Below are positions 51,201 to 60,319 of a stretch of 64,000 nt of DNA, piece by piece. The stretch covers positions 62,001 to 126,000 of the forward strand of contig CANLOU010000003.1 in the NCBI GenBank assembly GCA_947492995.1, read 5' to 3'. Each line of letters opens with the position of its first letter. The first letter of the stretch is position 1. This DNA is from an uncultured Litoreibacter sp. (GTDB lineage Bacteria; Pseudomonadota; Alphaproteobacteria; Rhodobacterales; Rhodobacteraceae). A model generated the notes under the pieces. It was not told where the DNA came from, ran no database searches, and saw only the letters and a list, made by a program, of their open reading frames with translations. A program made the position numbers and the translations under genes.

Positions 51201-52226
51201 ATGTCTCTAAAACAGTCTGGTAAGGCCGATATTGTGGACGTGGCGCGGGCCGCGAAAGTGTCGGCGTCGACGGTCTCGCGCTGCTTCAATCACCCCGATC
51301 TGGTCAATCCCGCGACTCGCAAGAAGATCGACCGCGCAGTGGCGCGGTTGGGCTACATCCGCAACCGCGCGGCGCAGGCGATGCATGGCAAGCGGTCGGG
51401 CACCATCGGGCTGATCGTGCCGACGATCAACCACGCCATTTTTGCCGAGGTGGTGCAGAGCTTTTCGGACTCGGTGGAGGCGGCCGGGTTTACGATTTTG
51501 ATGACCTCCCACGGCTATGACCTGGACCGCGAATACAGCGTGCTGCGCAAATTGCTGGAGCACCGCGTGGACGCCATTGCGCTGATCGGGCTGGAACATA
51601 GCGAGGAGACGTTTCAGCTGATCGACCAGCAGAAGATGCCTTGCGTGGCGATCTGGAACCATGACGCGGCGTCGCGCGTGCCCTGCGTCGGGGCGGAGAA
51701 CTTTGCCGCCGGGCGCATGGCCGCGGAACATATCGTGGGGTTGGGGCATCGCCGCATCGGCATGATTTTCCCCCGCACCGAAGGCAATGACCGCGCGCAA
51801 GACCGGCTGGACGGGGCGCGGTCGGTGCTGGAGGATGCAGGGATCGCGGTGCCGCCGCGCTGGCAGATGACGTCGCCCTATTCCATCGCCCATGCCAAGG
51901 ACGCGGTAGAGGCGTTATTGTCATCGAAAGACGTGCCCAGCGCGCTGATCTGCGGCAACGACGTCATCGCGCAGGGCGCGGTTTACGCGGCCCTGAAGCT
52001 GGGCGTGCGGGTGCCCGACGATTTGTCGGTGGTGGGCATCGGCAACTTCAAAGGCTCCATGGAGATGGAGCCGGGGCTGACCACGGTGCATATCCCGGCG
52101 CAAGACATCGGGCGCGTCGCGGGGGAGCAGATTGTGGCCGCCGTGGCGGCGCAGACCCAGCAGCTGGCGCGCGTCAAATGCGACGTTGATCTGGTTGTGC
52201 GTGGCACCACGCGCAGGTTTTCGTAG
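51201..52226 (+). CDS. LacI-family regulator of the TTT/CoA-ligase module (SauR-like)
   Basis: The 341-residue protein has an N-terminal LacI helix-turn-helix (DIVDVARAAKVSASTVSRCFNHPDLVNPATRKKIDRAV). The hinge motif is RAAQAMHGKRSGTIGLIVPTI and a periplasmic-binding-protein-like ligand domain fills the rest, with LGHRRIGMIFPRTEGNDRAQDRLDG and PSALICGNDVIAQGAV. It is divergent from the transporter operon, with an inverted repeat between, so it is probably the local regulator. In the known sulfoacetate cluster the regulator SauR is also reported as LacI-type; the ligand here is unverified. Confidence 0.88.
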   Translation: MSLKQSGKADIVDVARAAKVSASTVSRCFNHPDLVNPATRKKIDRAVARLGYIRNRAAQAMHGKRSGTIGLIVPTINHAIFAEVVQSFSDSVEAAGFTILMTSHGYDLDREYSVLRKLLEHRVDAIALIGLEHSEETFQLIDQQKMPCVAIWNHDAASRVPCVGAENFAAGRMAAEHIVGLGHRRIGMIFPRTEGNDRAQDRLDGARSVLEDAGIAVPPRWQMTSPYSIAHAKDAVEALLSSKDVPSALICGNDVIAQGAVYAALKLGVRVPDDLSVVGIGNFKGSMEMEPGLTTVHIPAQDIGRVAGEQIVAAVAAQTQQLARVKCDVDLVVRGTTRRFS

Positions 52227-52273
52227 GGGCTCTGCCCCCGTCGCTTTGCTCCTCCCCCGGGATATTTTTGAAC
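52226..52273. repeat. Dispersed hairpin element, copy 2
   Basis: GGGGC-TCT-GCCCC (52226-52238) followed by CCCCCGGGATATTTTTGAAC (52254-52273), which matches 19 of 20 bases of copy 1. Located between the convergent LacI-type and PatB genes, a terminator-like position. Confidence 0.7.
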
Positions 52274-52283
52274 ATGGGAAGGT

Positions 52284-53453
52284 CTATTGCAGGTCGCCGA
52301 AAGCCTTTTGCATGCGTTGGACAGCGTCTTCGATTTGCGCGCGGGGGGCGGCGATGTTGAAGCGCAGGAAGGCTTCGCCGCCTTTGCCGAAAGTGGGGCC
52401 GGCGTTGACCGCGATCTTGGCGTCGCGGGCGACGCGGGTTGTGAATTCTTCCTTGCTCATGCCAGTGCCAGAGAAATCGACCCATGCAAGATACGTGGCC
52501 TCCAGGTTCATGGATGTCAGGCCGGGGATGGCGTTGATGCCGTCGTCAAAGACCTTCTTGTTGCCTTCGATATAGGCGACGCAATCGTCGACCCACGCGG
52601 CCCCTTCGGGCGAGTAAGCGGCGGTGGCCATGAACAGCCCAAACGAGTTGGGCGACATGCCAAGCGCCGCCATGCGCGCGCCGAACGTGGCGCGCAGATC
52701 GGGGTCGGCAATGATGACATTGCCGGAATGGGACCCTGCAATGTTGAAGGTCTTGGTGGTGGCCGTCATCATCACCAGCCGATCGGCGATGCCCGCGATA
52801 TTGGCCATGGGGATGTGTTTTTCGCCCGAGAAGACCAGATCGTGGTGAATTTCGTCAGAGACCAGCACCAGATCGTGGCGCTTGGCAAAAGCCGCGACGG
52901 CTTGCAACTCGCCCTTGGTCCAGACGCGGCCGCCGGGATTGTGCGGCGAGCACAAGATAACCATCGTCTCATTGCCGGTCATTTGCGCGTCATAGGCGTC
53001 GAAATCCATCTCGTAGCGACCGCTTTCCAGCGTCATCTCGCATTCAACCACGCCGCGCCCGGCAGCTTTGATAACCTTGGCGAAGGCGTGATAAACCGGC
53101 GTGAACAGCACCACCCCGTCGCCGGGTTTGGTGAAGGCGTCGACGCACATGGCGGTGCCGTTGACCAGCCCGTGGGTGGTGAAAATCCACTCAGGCTTCA
53201 CATGCCAGCCGTGGCGGTTTTCCATCCACCAACAGATGGCGGCGGTGTATTTGCTGTCATCGCCGAAATAGCCGTAGACGCCGTGATCGACCATGCCCTG
53301 TATGGCCTTCTGGATCACGGGTGCGGCTTCGAATTCCATGTCTGCGACCCACATCGAGATGCCCTCGGACGGGGATACGCCGTAGAGCGCCTCCATCTTG
53401 TCCCATTTCACGCAATGGGTGCCGCGGCGGTCGGGTGGGGTGTCAAAGCTCAT
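52284..53453 (-). CDS. PatB/MalY-type PLP C-S lyase (cystathionine beta-lyase)
   Basis: Fold-type I PLP enzyme, 389 residues, of the MalY/PatB class that splits C-S bonds (cystathionine, cysteine conjugates) or acts as an aminotransferase. Start MSFDTPPDRRGTHCVKWD has AAGGAG upstream and the class marker MWVADMEF. Other parts are THGLVNGTAMCVDAF, LCSPHNPGGRVW, LVSDEIHHDLVFSG (PLP Asp), and the Schiff-base Lys in TATTKTFNIAG. Its neighbours do not define a substrate, though a sulfur role would fit next to a possible sulfonate module. Confidence 0.88.
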   Translation of the reverse strand: MSFDTPPDRRGTHCVKWDKMEALYGVSPSEGISMWVADMEFEAAPVIQKAIQGMVDHGVYGYFGDDSKYTAAICWWMENRHGWHVKPEWIFTTHGLVNGTAMCVDAFTKPGDGVVLFTPVYHAFAKVIKAAGRGVVECEMTLESGRYEMDFDAYDAQMTGNETMVILCSPHNPGGRVWTKGELQAVAAFAKRHDLVLVSDEIHHDLVFSGEKHIPMANIAGIADRLVMMTATTKTFNIAGSHSGNVIIADPDLRATFGARMAALGMSPNSFGLFMATAAYSPEGAAWVDDCVAYIEGNKKVFDDGINAIPGLTSMNLEATYLAWVDFSGTGMSKEEFTTRVARDAKIAVNAGPTFGKGGEAFLRFNIAAPRAQIEDAVQRMQKAFGDLQ

Positions 53454-53545
53454 CGGTGATCTCCTTGGTTGCGGGTAACCTAACCCGCGCAGCACTGGCC
53501 GCAAGAGAGATTGCGAAACGGGCCAGTGTCGCCTAAATGGGGCAT

Positions 53546-54064
53546 ATGAAATTGCCTATTCTCCTGCACCCAGACCCGCGCCTGAAAAAGGTGGCCGCCC
53601 CCATTGAAGACAGCTCTGACGCGTTGCGTCAGTTAGGCGACGATATGCTGGCATCCATGTACGAGGCGCCGGGCATCGGGTTGGCGGCCCCGCAGGTTGG
53701 CATCCTGAAACGGATGATCGTGCTGGATTGCGTCAAGGAAGAGGGCCAGCCCCCGCGCCCGATGGTGATGCTGAACCCGGAGGTCATCGAGGCCTCGGAT
53801 ACGCTAAACACCTATGAGGAAGGGTGTTTGTCCATCCCCGAGCAATTTGCCGACGTGACGCGGCCAGCGGAGGTTACCGTGGCGTGGATGGATCTGGACG
53901 GCAACGCACAGCGCGAGACCTTTGACGGGCTGTGGGCCACCTGCGTGCAGCACGAGATTGACCATTTGGAGGGCAAGCTGTTCATCGACTACCTCAAGCC
54001 GCTGAAGCGCCAGATGATCACCCGCAAAATGGTCAAACTGAAACGCGAGCTGGCGCGCAGTTGA
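53546..54064 (+). CDS. def: Peptide deformylase (first of three)
   Basis: Metalloenzyme that removes the formyl group from the N-terminal Met of new proteins. 172 residues from MKLPILLHPDPRLKKVAAP; an ATG three codons upstream is possible. All three motifs are intact: GIGLAAPQVG, EEGCLSIP (metal Cys) and QHEIDHLEG (metal His pair and catalytic Glu). This is the likely housekeeping enzyme. The stop overlaps the TTG start of the second copy. Confidence 0.95.
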   Translation: MKLPILLHPDPRLKKVAAPIEDSSDALRQLGDDMLASMYEAPGIGLAAPQVGILKRMIVLDCVKEEGQPPRPMVMLNPEVIEASDTLNTYEEGCLSIPEQFADVTRPAEVTVAWMDLDGNAQRETFDGLWATCVQHEIDHLEGKLFIDYLKPLKRQMITRKMVKLKRELARS

Positions 54065-54519
54065 TCCGGCCCATTGTCATGCATCCCGACGACAGGCTGC
54101 GCCAGCTTTGCGCGCCGGTTTTGGGTGTGGACGATGCGGTGATGGGGCTTGTCGCGGACATGTTTGAGACGATGTACGCGGCATCCGGCCGCGGGCTGGC
54201 GGCCCCTCAGGTGGGGGTCTTGTCCCGCGTGTTCGTGATGGACGCCACATGGAAAGCGGGGGAGCCCACGCCCATGGCCTTCATCAACCCCGAGATTTTA
54301 TGGGCCTCGCCCGAGATGCAGCGCAACGAGGAAGGGTGTTTGTCGATCCCTCATACGCCGGTTTTTGTCGACCGCCCGGAGCGGGTCGAAGTGATGTGGC
54401 TGGACGCAGGCGGCGCGCAACAGCGCGGGGCCTTTGAAGGGTTTGAGGCGGCCTGCATTTGCCATGAGACCGACCATCTGGACGGCGTCTTGATTTTGGA
54501 CCACGAGGCCGCCGCATGA
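54061..54519 (+). CDS. Peptide deformylase-like protein (second of three)
   Basis: 152 residues from a TTG start that overlaps the stop of the first copy. Motifs are GRGLAAPQVG at 43-52, EEGCLSIP at 90-97 and CHETDHLDG at 134-142. The metal Cys, both His and the catalytic Glu remain, so it may be active. It lacks the C-terminal helix seen in the first copy and ends soon after motif III. Coupled to the third copy by another 4-bp overlap. Confidence 0.9.
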   Translation: MIRPIVMHPDDRLRQLCAPVLGVDDAVMGLVADMFETMYAASGRGLAAPQVGVLSRVFVMDATWKAGEPTPMAFINPEILWASPEMQRNEEGCLSIPHTPVFVDRPERVEVMWLDAGGAQQRGAFEGFEAACICHETDHLDGVLILDHEAAA

Positions 54520-55007
54520 GGGATTTTGTGATGTGGCCCGACAAGCGGCTGAAAACTGTGGCCGCCGATGTGGGTGAGATCACGGATGAGGTCCGCGCCA
54601 TTTGGGAAGAGATGATCTTTGCCATGGACACGATGCCCGGCGTGGGGCTGGCGGCGGTGCAATTGGGGATCATGCAGAGGCTGGCGGTTGTGGACGCATC
54701 CGATGTCCGCGGCCAGGCGGTGCGGATGGCCAACCCCGAGGTGATCCATGCCAGCGCGCAGCTGCGCGCGCATAGCGAGGGCAGCCCGAACCTGCCGGAT
54801 GTGCGGGCCACGATTTCAAGGCCCCGTGCGGTTACAGTGCGGTTTTTGAACGCCGCGGGCGAGGTGGAGGAGCGGGATTTTGTGGGCCTGTGGGCCACAT
54901 CCGTGCAGCACCAGATCGACCATTTGGCGGGCAAAATGTATTTTGACCATCTCAGCAAAACCAAGCGGGACATGCTGATTAAGAAGGCGAGGAAGATGGG
55001 GCGATGA
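54516..55007 (+). CDS. Degenerate peptide deformylase homologue (third of three, probably inactive)
   Basis: 163 residues, clearly of the deformylase family: [20 protein letters not shown] at the start, then [10 protein letters not shown] at 42-51. The second motif reads EGSPNLP at 88-94, where the metal-binding Cys has become Ser. The third reads QHQIDHLAG at 131-139, where the catalytic Glu of HExDH has become Gln. Without these it cannot perform normal metal-dependent deformylation. The frame is intact and tightly coupled to the second copy, so it is probably a maintained non-catalytic protein rather than a decaying one. Confidence 0.9.
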   Translation: MRDFVMWPDKRLKTVAADVGEITDEVRAIWEEMIFAMDTMPGVGLAAVQLGIMQRLAVVDASDVRGQAVRMANPEVIHASAQLRAHSEGSPNLPDVRATISRPRAVTVRFLNAAGEVEERDFVGLWATSVQHQIDHLAGKMYFDHLSKTKRDMLIKKARKMGR

Positions 55008-55009
55008 CA

Positions 55010-55061
55010 CGAATTTTCGACGAAAATTCGCGGGCCGGCCTAAAATTTTCGTCGAAAATTT
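55010..55061. repeat. Inverted pair of palindromes between def-like gene and fmt
   Basis: A 21-bp palindrome at 55010-55030 (core AATTTTCGACGAAAATT) and a 19-bp palindrome at 55043-55061 (core AATTTTCGTCGAAAATT). The 17-bp cores are exact reverse complements, with GGCCGGCC at 55033-55040 between. The whole can fold in several ways. It lies between the stop of the third deformylase and the fmt ribosome site. Confidence 0.85.
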
Positions 55062-55074
55062 GTGGGGCCAAAAG

Positions 55075-55974
55075 ATGAAGATTGTGTTTATGGGCACGCC
55101 GGCGTTCTCCGTATCTGCGCTTGATGCGCTGGTGGAGGCGGGGCACGACATCTGCGCCGTTTATACCCAACCGCCGCGTCCGGCGGGGCGAGGCAAAAAG
55201 CTGCGGGCCAGCGCCGTCCACGCCCGCGCGGACGTGTTGGGGCTGGAGGTGCGCCATCCGGTCAGTTTGAAAGACCCGTTGGTGCAATCTGAATTCGCGG
55301 CGTTAGAGGCGGATGTGGCGGTGGTGGTGGCCTACGGGCTGTTGTTGCCGCAGGCAGTTCTGGACGCGCCTGCGCGGGGGTGTTTGAACATTCACGCCTC
55401 TTTGCTGCCGCGCTGGCGCGGGGCCGCGCCGATCCACCGCGCGATCATGGCGGGCGACGCGGAAACTGGCGTGTGCATCATGCAGATGGAGGCAGGGCTG
55501 GACACCGGCCCTGTGTTGACGCGGCGCCGCGTGACGATTGAGAGGACAGAAACGACCGGTTCATTGCATGACCGTCTGGCAGCTTTGGGCGCGGCACAGA
55601 TTGTAGAGACTTTGGCCGCGCTGGATGATTTGACCCCGGAGCCCCAGCCTGAGGACGGGGTGACCTACGCCGCCAAGATCGACAAGGCGGAGGCAAAGGT
55701 GGACTGGTCAAAACCTGCCGTTGAGGTGGACGCGTTGATCCGTGGGCTGTCGCCGTTCCCCGGCGCATGGACCAGAGTGAACGGCGAGCGTGTGAAGCTG
55801 CTGGGCAGCTACGTTGTTGATGAAGAGGGGCTGCACGGCGCAGTGTTGGGCGGGTTTCGGATCGCCTGCGGCACGGGCGCGGTGCAGGTCACGCGGGCGC
55901 AGCGCGAGGGCAAGAAACCGATGGATATGGGCGAGTTTCTGAAGGGGTTTGGATTTCCCAAACGGATTTCGTGA
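55075..55974 (+). CDS. fmt: Methionyl-tRNA formyltransferase
   Basis: Formylates initiator Met-tRNA, creating the substrate that deformylase later removes, so its place after three def genes is logical. 299 residues from [24 protein letters not shown]. It has [25 protein letters not shown] with the catalytic Asn-His-Asp framework and [11 protein letters not shown]. The C-terminal tRNA-binding domain holds [22 protein letters not shown]. The gap before it carries a palindrome pair. Confidence 0.96.
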   Translation: MKIVFMGTPAFSVSALDALVEAGHDICAVYTQPPRPAGRGKKLRASAVHARADVLGLEVRHPVSLKDPLVQSEFAALEADVAVVVAYGLLLPQAVLDAPARGCLNIHASLLPRWRGAAPIHRAIMAGDAETGVCIMQMEAGLDTGPVLTRRRVTIERTETTGSLHDRLAALGAAQIVETLAALDDLTPEPQPEDGVTYAAKIDKAEAKVDWSKPAVEVDALIRGLSPFPGAWTRVNGERVKLLGSYVVDEEGLHGAVLGGFRIACGTGAVQVTRAQREGKKPMDMGEFLKGFGFPKRIS

Positions 55975-56069
55975 TACAGAGCGGCGGGTTCAGGTATTTT
56001 TGCCAAGATGAAACGGGGATTGTGTCTTCCAAGCGGCGCGTTAACCTTAATGAAAGATTGAGGTAGAGC

Positions 56070-56309
56070 ATGGCTTTCTTTGCATTTTTCGGCGCGATCA
56101 TGATTGCGGGCATCATTGGCTACGCGTCCGAGAAGTCGGGGTTTACCCATAACGGATATGTGCCGTCGATTATCATCGCTGTGGGCGGGGCGGTGCTGTT
56201 TTTCATGGTGCGGGTGATGTTCGGGATCAGCTTCGGGCCACCGGGCATTGATGCGGCGATCAGCGCCGTTGGGGCGTTGATCCTGGTGCCCACGCATTAC
56301 CGCAAGTGA
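56070..56309 (+). CDS. Small membrane protein, GlsB/YeaQ-like
   Basis: A 79-residue protein with three hydrophobic segments: AFFAFFGAIMIAGIIGYASE, VPSIIIAVGGAVLFFMVRVMF, and [20 protein letters not shown]. The glycine-rich pattern and the G-x-x-G-x-D-A turn resemble transglycosylase-associated/YeaQ-like proteins of the inner membrane. GAGGTAGAGC precedes the ATG. Its end overlaps the convergent Nudix gene by 13 bp. Function unknown. Confidence 0.7.
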   Translation: MAFFAFFGAIMIAGIIGYASEKSGFTHNGYVPSIIIAVGGAVLFFMVRVMFGISFGPPGIDAAISAVGALILVPTHYRK

Positions 56310-56698
56310 TCTGCGATCCAGCCGAGGGCATTTTGAAAAGGTGGGGCGAAGCCTTCGGGTGAGCCGTCGAGCGGGTGCCAGAAGAATTTGAACAGATGCC
56401 CGCCGTCATCTTTGCAGAAATGCTGCCAGTGGTCGCGGACCGGCGGGGCGATGCGGCACAGAGCGAAATGCCAATGTTGGTTGTCAGCGATGTCTGGGCT
56501 GTCGCCGATTACGATGGCGGATTTGGTTTCCAGCCCGCTTTCCTCGAACAGTTCACGCGCAGCGGCGCGGGCGGGGTTTTCGCCTGGCTCAATTGTGCCT
56601 TTGACGATTTGCAGCCCCGCATGGGGGTGCTTGAAGGCTGCGATGCGTAGGGGCGCGCCATCGGGGTGCAGCGCGATGGGGCAGGCCTTGAGGATCAC
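56297..56698 (-). CDS. Nudix hydrolase
   Basis: 133 residues from a GTG ([14 protein letters not shown]) that overlaps the rnhA stop (GTGA); the longer in-frame form would lie inside rnhA. The Nudix box [23 protein letters not shown] is complete (GX5EX7REUXEEXGU), so Mg-dependent hydrolysis of a nucleoside diphosphate linked to another group is expected. The substrate is unknown; cell-cleaning of damaged nucleotides is a family role. Last gene of the ispH operon. Confidence 0.88.
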   Translation of the reverse strand: MILKACPIALHPDGAPLRIAAFKHPHAGLQIVKGTIEPGENPARAAARELFEESGLETKSAIVIGDSPDIADNQHWHFALCRIAPPVRDHWQHFCKDDGGHLFKFFWHPLDGSPEGFAPPFQNALGWIADHLR

Positions 56699-57144
56699 GG
56701 CTTGAAGGGGGCCATGCCCGCGCGGGCCAATTCGTCTGCGCGCTCGTTTTCGGGATGGCCTGCATGGCCCTTGACCCATTCCCATGTCACGTCATGGCGG
56801 TCGCGGGCGGCGTCGAGGCGCTTCCACAGGTCGATATTCTTGATCTCCCCGCCCTTCTTTTTCCAGCCTTTGGCCTTCCAGCCGTAAATCCATTTGGTGA
56901 TGCCGTCTTTGACGTAAGCGCTGTCGGTGACCACAGTCAGGGTGGACGGCTTGGCCAGCGTTTCCAGCGCATTGATGGCGGCCAGCAGTTCCATGCGGTT
57001 GTTGGTGGTCTGCGCCTCGCCGCCCTTCAGTTCGCGTTCCTTGACCACCGTGTCGCCCTCCCGCGCAATCAGGATTGCGCCCCAGCCGCCGGGTCCGGGA
57101 TTGCCGGAGCAGGCACCATCCGTGTAGGCGAACAGCTCAGCCAT
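56695..57144 (-). CDS. rnhA: Ribonuclease HI
   Basis: Cuts the RNA strand of RNA-DNA hybrids, removing primers and R-loops. The 149 residues include the four catalytic acids: [16 protein letters not shown] (Asp), [12 protein letters not shown] (Glu), [11 protein letters not shown] (Asp) and NERADELAR (Asp). The basic handle [16 protein letters not shown] is also present. The start overlaps the methyltransferase end by 8 bp and the stop overlaps the Nudix start. Confidence 0.97.
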   Translation of the reverse strand: MAELFAYTDGACSGNPGPGGWGAILIAREGDTVVKERELKGGEAQTTNNRMELLAAINALETLAKPSTLTVVTDSAYVKDGITKWIYGWKAKGWKKKGGEIKNIDLWKRLDAARDRHDVTWEWVKGHAGHPENERADELARAGMAPFKP

Positions 57145-57727
57145 CGGACAAGATAATCACGAAAGAAGCCATTTCGCCCGACAGCCCCTTATCAACACCT
57201 TCGCGGTGGCTGTGCGGAGTGAAACCGGCGGCCTGCAACAGCCCGTCCAGCTCGGGCACGGTGTAGTAGCTATACATCCGGCCAATGCTGTCGCGCAGCT
57301 CATCAGTGCCGGTTTTGACGCCGATATGGAAGACGCCGCCGGGTTTCAGCGCGCGTTTGATCGCCGCCAAGTGGCGCGGCATGTCCGCCTTGGATGCGTG
57401 CAGCAGCGAGAAATTGGCCCAGATGCCATCGTAGCGTCCGACGGCGGCCAAGTCGTCAAACGTGGCAACTTGTGCGTCGACGCCGTAGGTGTCGCGGGCG
57501 ATCTTCACCATCTCATGGGAGGCGTCGCTTGCCTCGACCACCAGCCCCGCGGCGGCCATCATTGCCGCTGAATTGCCCGGACCGCAGCCCAGATCCAAGA
57601 CCAAGCCCCCCGGTGGCACCGCGTCGATAAAGGCCCGCAGATCAGCGTCAGGCGTGCTGCGTGACACGAGTGTGTCGTAGCTGGCCGCGCGAGCGTTGTA
57701 AACGTCGATGGTTTCGCGATCGCTCAT
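57137..57727 (-). CDS. Class I SAM-dependent methyltransferase
   Basis: 196 residues, [21 protein letters not shown] at the start (a common start in small-molecule methyltransferases). It has the SAM site [18 protein letters not shown] at about 43, [11 protein letters not shown] as motif II, and [13 protein letters not shown]. The C-terminal [16 protein letters not shown] closes the fold. No specific target motif is visible; it belongs to the UbiE/Tam-like general group. Overlaps both neighbours, so it is part of the ispH operon. Confidence 0.85.
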   Translation of the reverse strand: MSDRETIDVYNARAASYDTLVSRSTPDADLRAFIDAVPPGGLVLDLGCGPGNSAAMMAAAGLVVEASDASHEMVKIARDTYGVDAQVATFDDLAAVGRYDGIWANFSLLHASKADMPRHLAAIKRALKPGGVFHIGVKTGTDELRDSIGRMYSYYTVPELDGLLQAAGFTPHSHREGVDKGLSGEMASFVIILSDG

Positions 57728-58167
57728 GCAATTAATCCGATGCACAGGCAGGCCAGCACCACCGCCGTCAGCAGCGCGCGCAGCTTGACCCACCACGGCG
57801 GGGTGAGCTTCCAGACCGCGAATTGCAGATCGAAGAGGAACACCAAGATGAAGCCGACCAGCACGGCGGATGTCGCCTGACGCTCGCCGCCGCCGATGGT
57901 GAAGAAGGCCCAAAGGGCGGGCAAGGTGGACAGCACATAGGGCAGCAGCCGGTCCGATTTGGTGGCAAACCCCCACAGCACGCCGGACATGAAACACATG
58001 ATGACGGTGCCGTATGAGATTAGCATGTAAGGCGCGTTGAACCGCGCCCCCAAGGTTGCGACCGTAAGGTCGGAAACCGATGGAACCAACACGCCGAGCG
58101 CTGCCCATATGAACGGCAGCAGGCCTGCAAGGCCGAGCAGTAGGGCGGGTCTGGGGATCGTTGTCAT
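57724..58167 (-). CDS. DUF3429 membrane protein
   Basis: 147 residues with five hydrophobic helices: [81 protein letters not shown], and [18 protein letters not shown]. The set [17 protein letters not shown] is characteristic of DUF3429. It overlaps ispH and the methyltransferase by 4 bp on each side. Function unknown. Confidence 0.85.
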   Translation of the reverse strand: MTTIPRPALLLGLAGLLPFIWAALGVLVPSVSDLTVATLGARFNAPYMLISYGTVIMCFMSGVLWGFATKSDRLLPYVLSTLPALWAFFTIGGGERQATSAVLVGFILVFLFDLQFAVWKLTPPWWVKLRALLTAVVLACLCIGLIA

Positions 58168-59114
58168 GCGGGTTCGCGCAGCACGCGCGGGACCTTGAAT
58201 TCGACGTTTTCGACGGCGGTCTCGACCATCTCGACTTTGGTGTCATAGCGGTCTTTGAAGGCGTCCACGACCTCGTTGATAAGCACCTCGGGGGCGGAGG
58301 CGCCCGCGGTGATGCCGATAGAACTGATGCCGTCCAGCGCCCGCCAGTCAATCTCGGTGGCGCGTTGCACCAGCTGAGCGTAGCTGCAGCCGGCTTTGGC
58401 GCCGACCTCGACCAGCCGTTTGGAGTTGGACGAGTTTGGCGCGCCGATCACCAGCATGGCGGAGGTTTTGGCGGCCATGGCTTTGACCGCCTCCTGGCGA
58501 TTGGTGGTGGCGTAGCAGATGTCTTCCTTGTGGGGGCCGACGATGTTGGGGAAGCGCGCCTGCAAGGCGGCCACGATGTCGGCGGTGTCGTCCACCGACA
58601 GGGTGGTTTGGGTGATGAAGGCCAGCTTGCCCGCGTCGCGCGGGGTGATCTTGGCCACGTCTTCGGGGGTTTCGACCAGCAGCACCTCGCCCTCGGGCAA
58701 TTGGCCCATGGTGCCCACGGTTTCGGGGTGGCCCTCATGGCCGATCATCACCATTTGCAGCCCGGCATCATGATGGCGGGCGGCTTCGATATGGACTTTG
58801 GAGACAAGCGGGCAGGTGGCGTCGACATAGACCATCTCGCGTTTGGCGGCGGCGGCGGGCACCGCTTTGGGCACCCCGTGGGCGGAAAAGATGACGGGGC
58901 GGTCGTCGGGGCATTCCTCAAGCTCTTCGACGAAGATCGCGCCCTTGTCGCGCAGCCCGTCCACGACGAATTTGTTGTGCACAATCTCGTGGCGCACATA
59001 GACCGGCGCGCCCCATTTCTCCAACGCCATTTCAACGATCTTGATGGCGCGGTCCACGCCGGCGCAAAAGCCGCGCGGGGCGGCCAGATACAGGGTGAGG
59101 GGGGGCTTGGTCAT
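58164..59114 (-). CDS. ispH: 4-hydroxy-3-methylbut-2-enyl diphosphate reductase
   Basis: Iron-sulfur enzyme of the last MEP-pathway step, giving isopentenyl and dimethylallyl diphosphate. 316 residues from [24 protein letters not shown], with AAGGAACG upstream; the in-frame extension before this has no similarity. Cluster Cys lie in [20 protein letters not shown] and AGCSYAQL-like regions. [22 protein letters not shown] and [16 protein letters not shown] are further IspH blocks. First gene of a tightly overlapped operon with DUF3429, methyltransferase, rnhA and Nudix. Confidence 0.96.
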   Translation of the reverse strand: MTKPPLTLYLAAPRGFCAGVDRAIKIVEMALEKWGAPVYVRHEIVHNKFVVDGLRDKGAIFVEELEECPDDRPVIFSAHGVPKAVPAAAAKREMVYVDATCPLVSKVHIEAARHHDAGLQMVMIGHEGHPETVGTMGQLPEGEVLLVETPEDVAKITPRDAGKLAFITQTTLSVDDTADIVAALQARFPNIVGPHKEDICYATTNRQEAVKAMAAKTSAMLVIGAPNSSNSKRLVEVGAKAGCSYAQLVQRATEIDWRALDGISSIGITAGASAPEVLINEVVDAFKDRYDTKVEMVETAVENVEFKVPRVLREPA

Positions 59115-59208
59115 GGCAGATCGTTCCTTGGTTGGGCGGAGGGTACTGCGCCTCAGCAGTAGGGTCCAGTGTGCAACGCTGCCGCAGCGCCAACTGCGCA
59201 TAGATGGA

Positions 59209-59226
59209 CCGAGCCCGCGGGCTCGG
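59209..59226. repeat. 18-bp perfect palindrome
   Basis: CCGAGCCCGCGGGCTCGG in the 148-bp divergent region between ispH and the glycosyltransferase gene, 37 bp before the latter's start. It could be an operator or a member of the small palindrome class seen elsewhere in the window. Confidence 0.6.
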
Positions 59227-59262
59227 CTACATCTGACGCGGATATAGCCAACGAGGGCCGTC

Positions 59263-60312
59263 ATGTCGCGACCGCTTAAACGTCACCACCGGATGTCGAT
59301 CAACCGCGCCGCCCGCAAGGGGCGGTTCGAGGAGCTTGACGCGACGCTGACCCGCCTTTCAGAGAAAGGCTTTGACGTTGCCGGCGTGCCGTTTCGGTTG
59401 CTGGACGAGGCGCTTTTTGACGGGGATGGCGCGGGCATTGCCGGCCTTGGCCGCGTGGCGGATCACACGTTTGGCGGGCAGCCGCGCTTGCTGCGGGCGG
59501 CGGTGGACGATCTTCAACATGGTGGGCCGGACCATCTTCATGATTTGATCCGCGACACCGACGCGCACCCAATGACCTGCTTTGAGGCGATGGGCTGGGC
59601 GAATGTCGCGGCCCACCGGGCTTTGCTTGGCCAGCAACAGGCCCCCGTGCGCGATGTGTTTCAGTTTTGGGACAGCAAAGACCCGCCGCCCGAAATTGCG
59701 AAGGCCTGCGCGGATTGGGCGGCCATAGGCCCGTCCCATCGCCTTTACTGCGAGGAGGAGGCGCATGCCTTTATCGACACTAATTTTGGGGCCATTGCGG
59801 CAGAAGATTTCGCCGCGCTTTGGCACCCGGCGGTGAAATCTGACCTGTTTCGGCTTTATCGGCTGGCCCAGCAGGGTGGGCTATATGTTGACGCGGACAG
59901 CGTGCCACAGGGCCAAATTGCCCAGTTTCTGAACAAGGGCGGTGGGCAGGTGTGGATGTCGTCGATGACCAATATGCCCAATTGCGTGGTCAATAACTGG
60001 TTCATTGCGGCTCCGGCGCAAAGCCCGTTCATACTGGCGCTGCTGGACCATGTTCTGGGCAATCTCGCAGCGCCGCGGGAACGCGGCATCTTTTGGCTGT
60101 CGGGGCCCGGCGCCTACACCAGCTTTCTGTATCAAAACCTAGGTCAATTTGAGGTGGGGTTGCTGCCAAATGCGGCGCTGAAGACCTGCTACTTTCGGCA
60201 ATTCGATGCGCCGTACAAGCACACCCCGCAGAATTGGCGGGTGTATGAGCATCAACGCGGTTTGGATAACGAGGCCGGTTTGGCCATCGGGTTGCAGCAG
60301 GTGCAATCCTAA
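59263..60312 (+). CDS. DXD-type sugar glycosyltransferase (OCH1-like)
   Basis: 349 residues. The central part has the sugar-binding DXD region of GT32-type enzymes: [13 protein letters not shown] (about 131), [41 protein letters not shown] (about 190-217, with the DAD triad), and [29 protein letters not shown] follows. Such enzymes add a sugar to a polysaccharide or lipid. The ATG at 59263 has GAGGG upstream; a Met at codon 11 is an alternative. No polysaccharide cluster is nearby, so the acceptor is unknown. Confidence 0.8.
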   Translation: MSRPLKRHHRMSINRAARKGRFEELDATLTRLSEKGFDVAGVPFRLLDEALFDGDGAGIAGLGRVADHTFGGQPRLLRAAVDDLQHGGPDHLHDLIRDTDAHPMTCFEAMGWANVAAHRALLGQQQAPVRDVFQFWDSKDPPPEIAKACADWAAIGPSHRLYCEEEAHAFIDTNFGAIAAEDFAALWHPAVKSDLFRLYRLAQQGGLYVDADSVPQGQIAQFLNKGGGQVWMSSMTNMPNCVVNNWFIAAPAQSPFILALLDHVLGNLAAPRERGIFWLSGPGAYTSFLYQNLGQFEVGLLPNAALKTCYFRQFDAPYKHTPQNWRVYEHQRGLDNEAGLAIGLQQVQS

Positions 60313-60319
60313 GTGAGGT

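Noticed and set aside
57728-58351. Fusion of DUF3429 shadow and methyltransferase into one long frame
   Set aside because: The upstream part is out of frame with DUF3429 and ispH, which are real; the methyltransferase starts at 57727.
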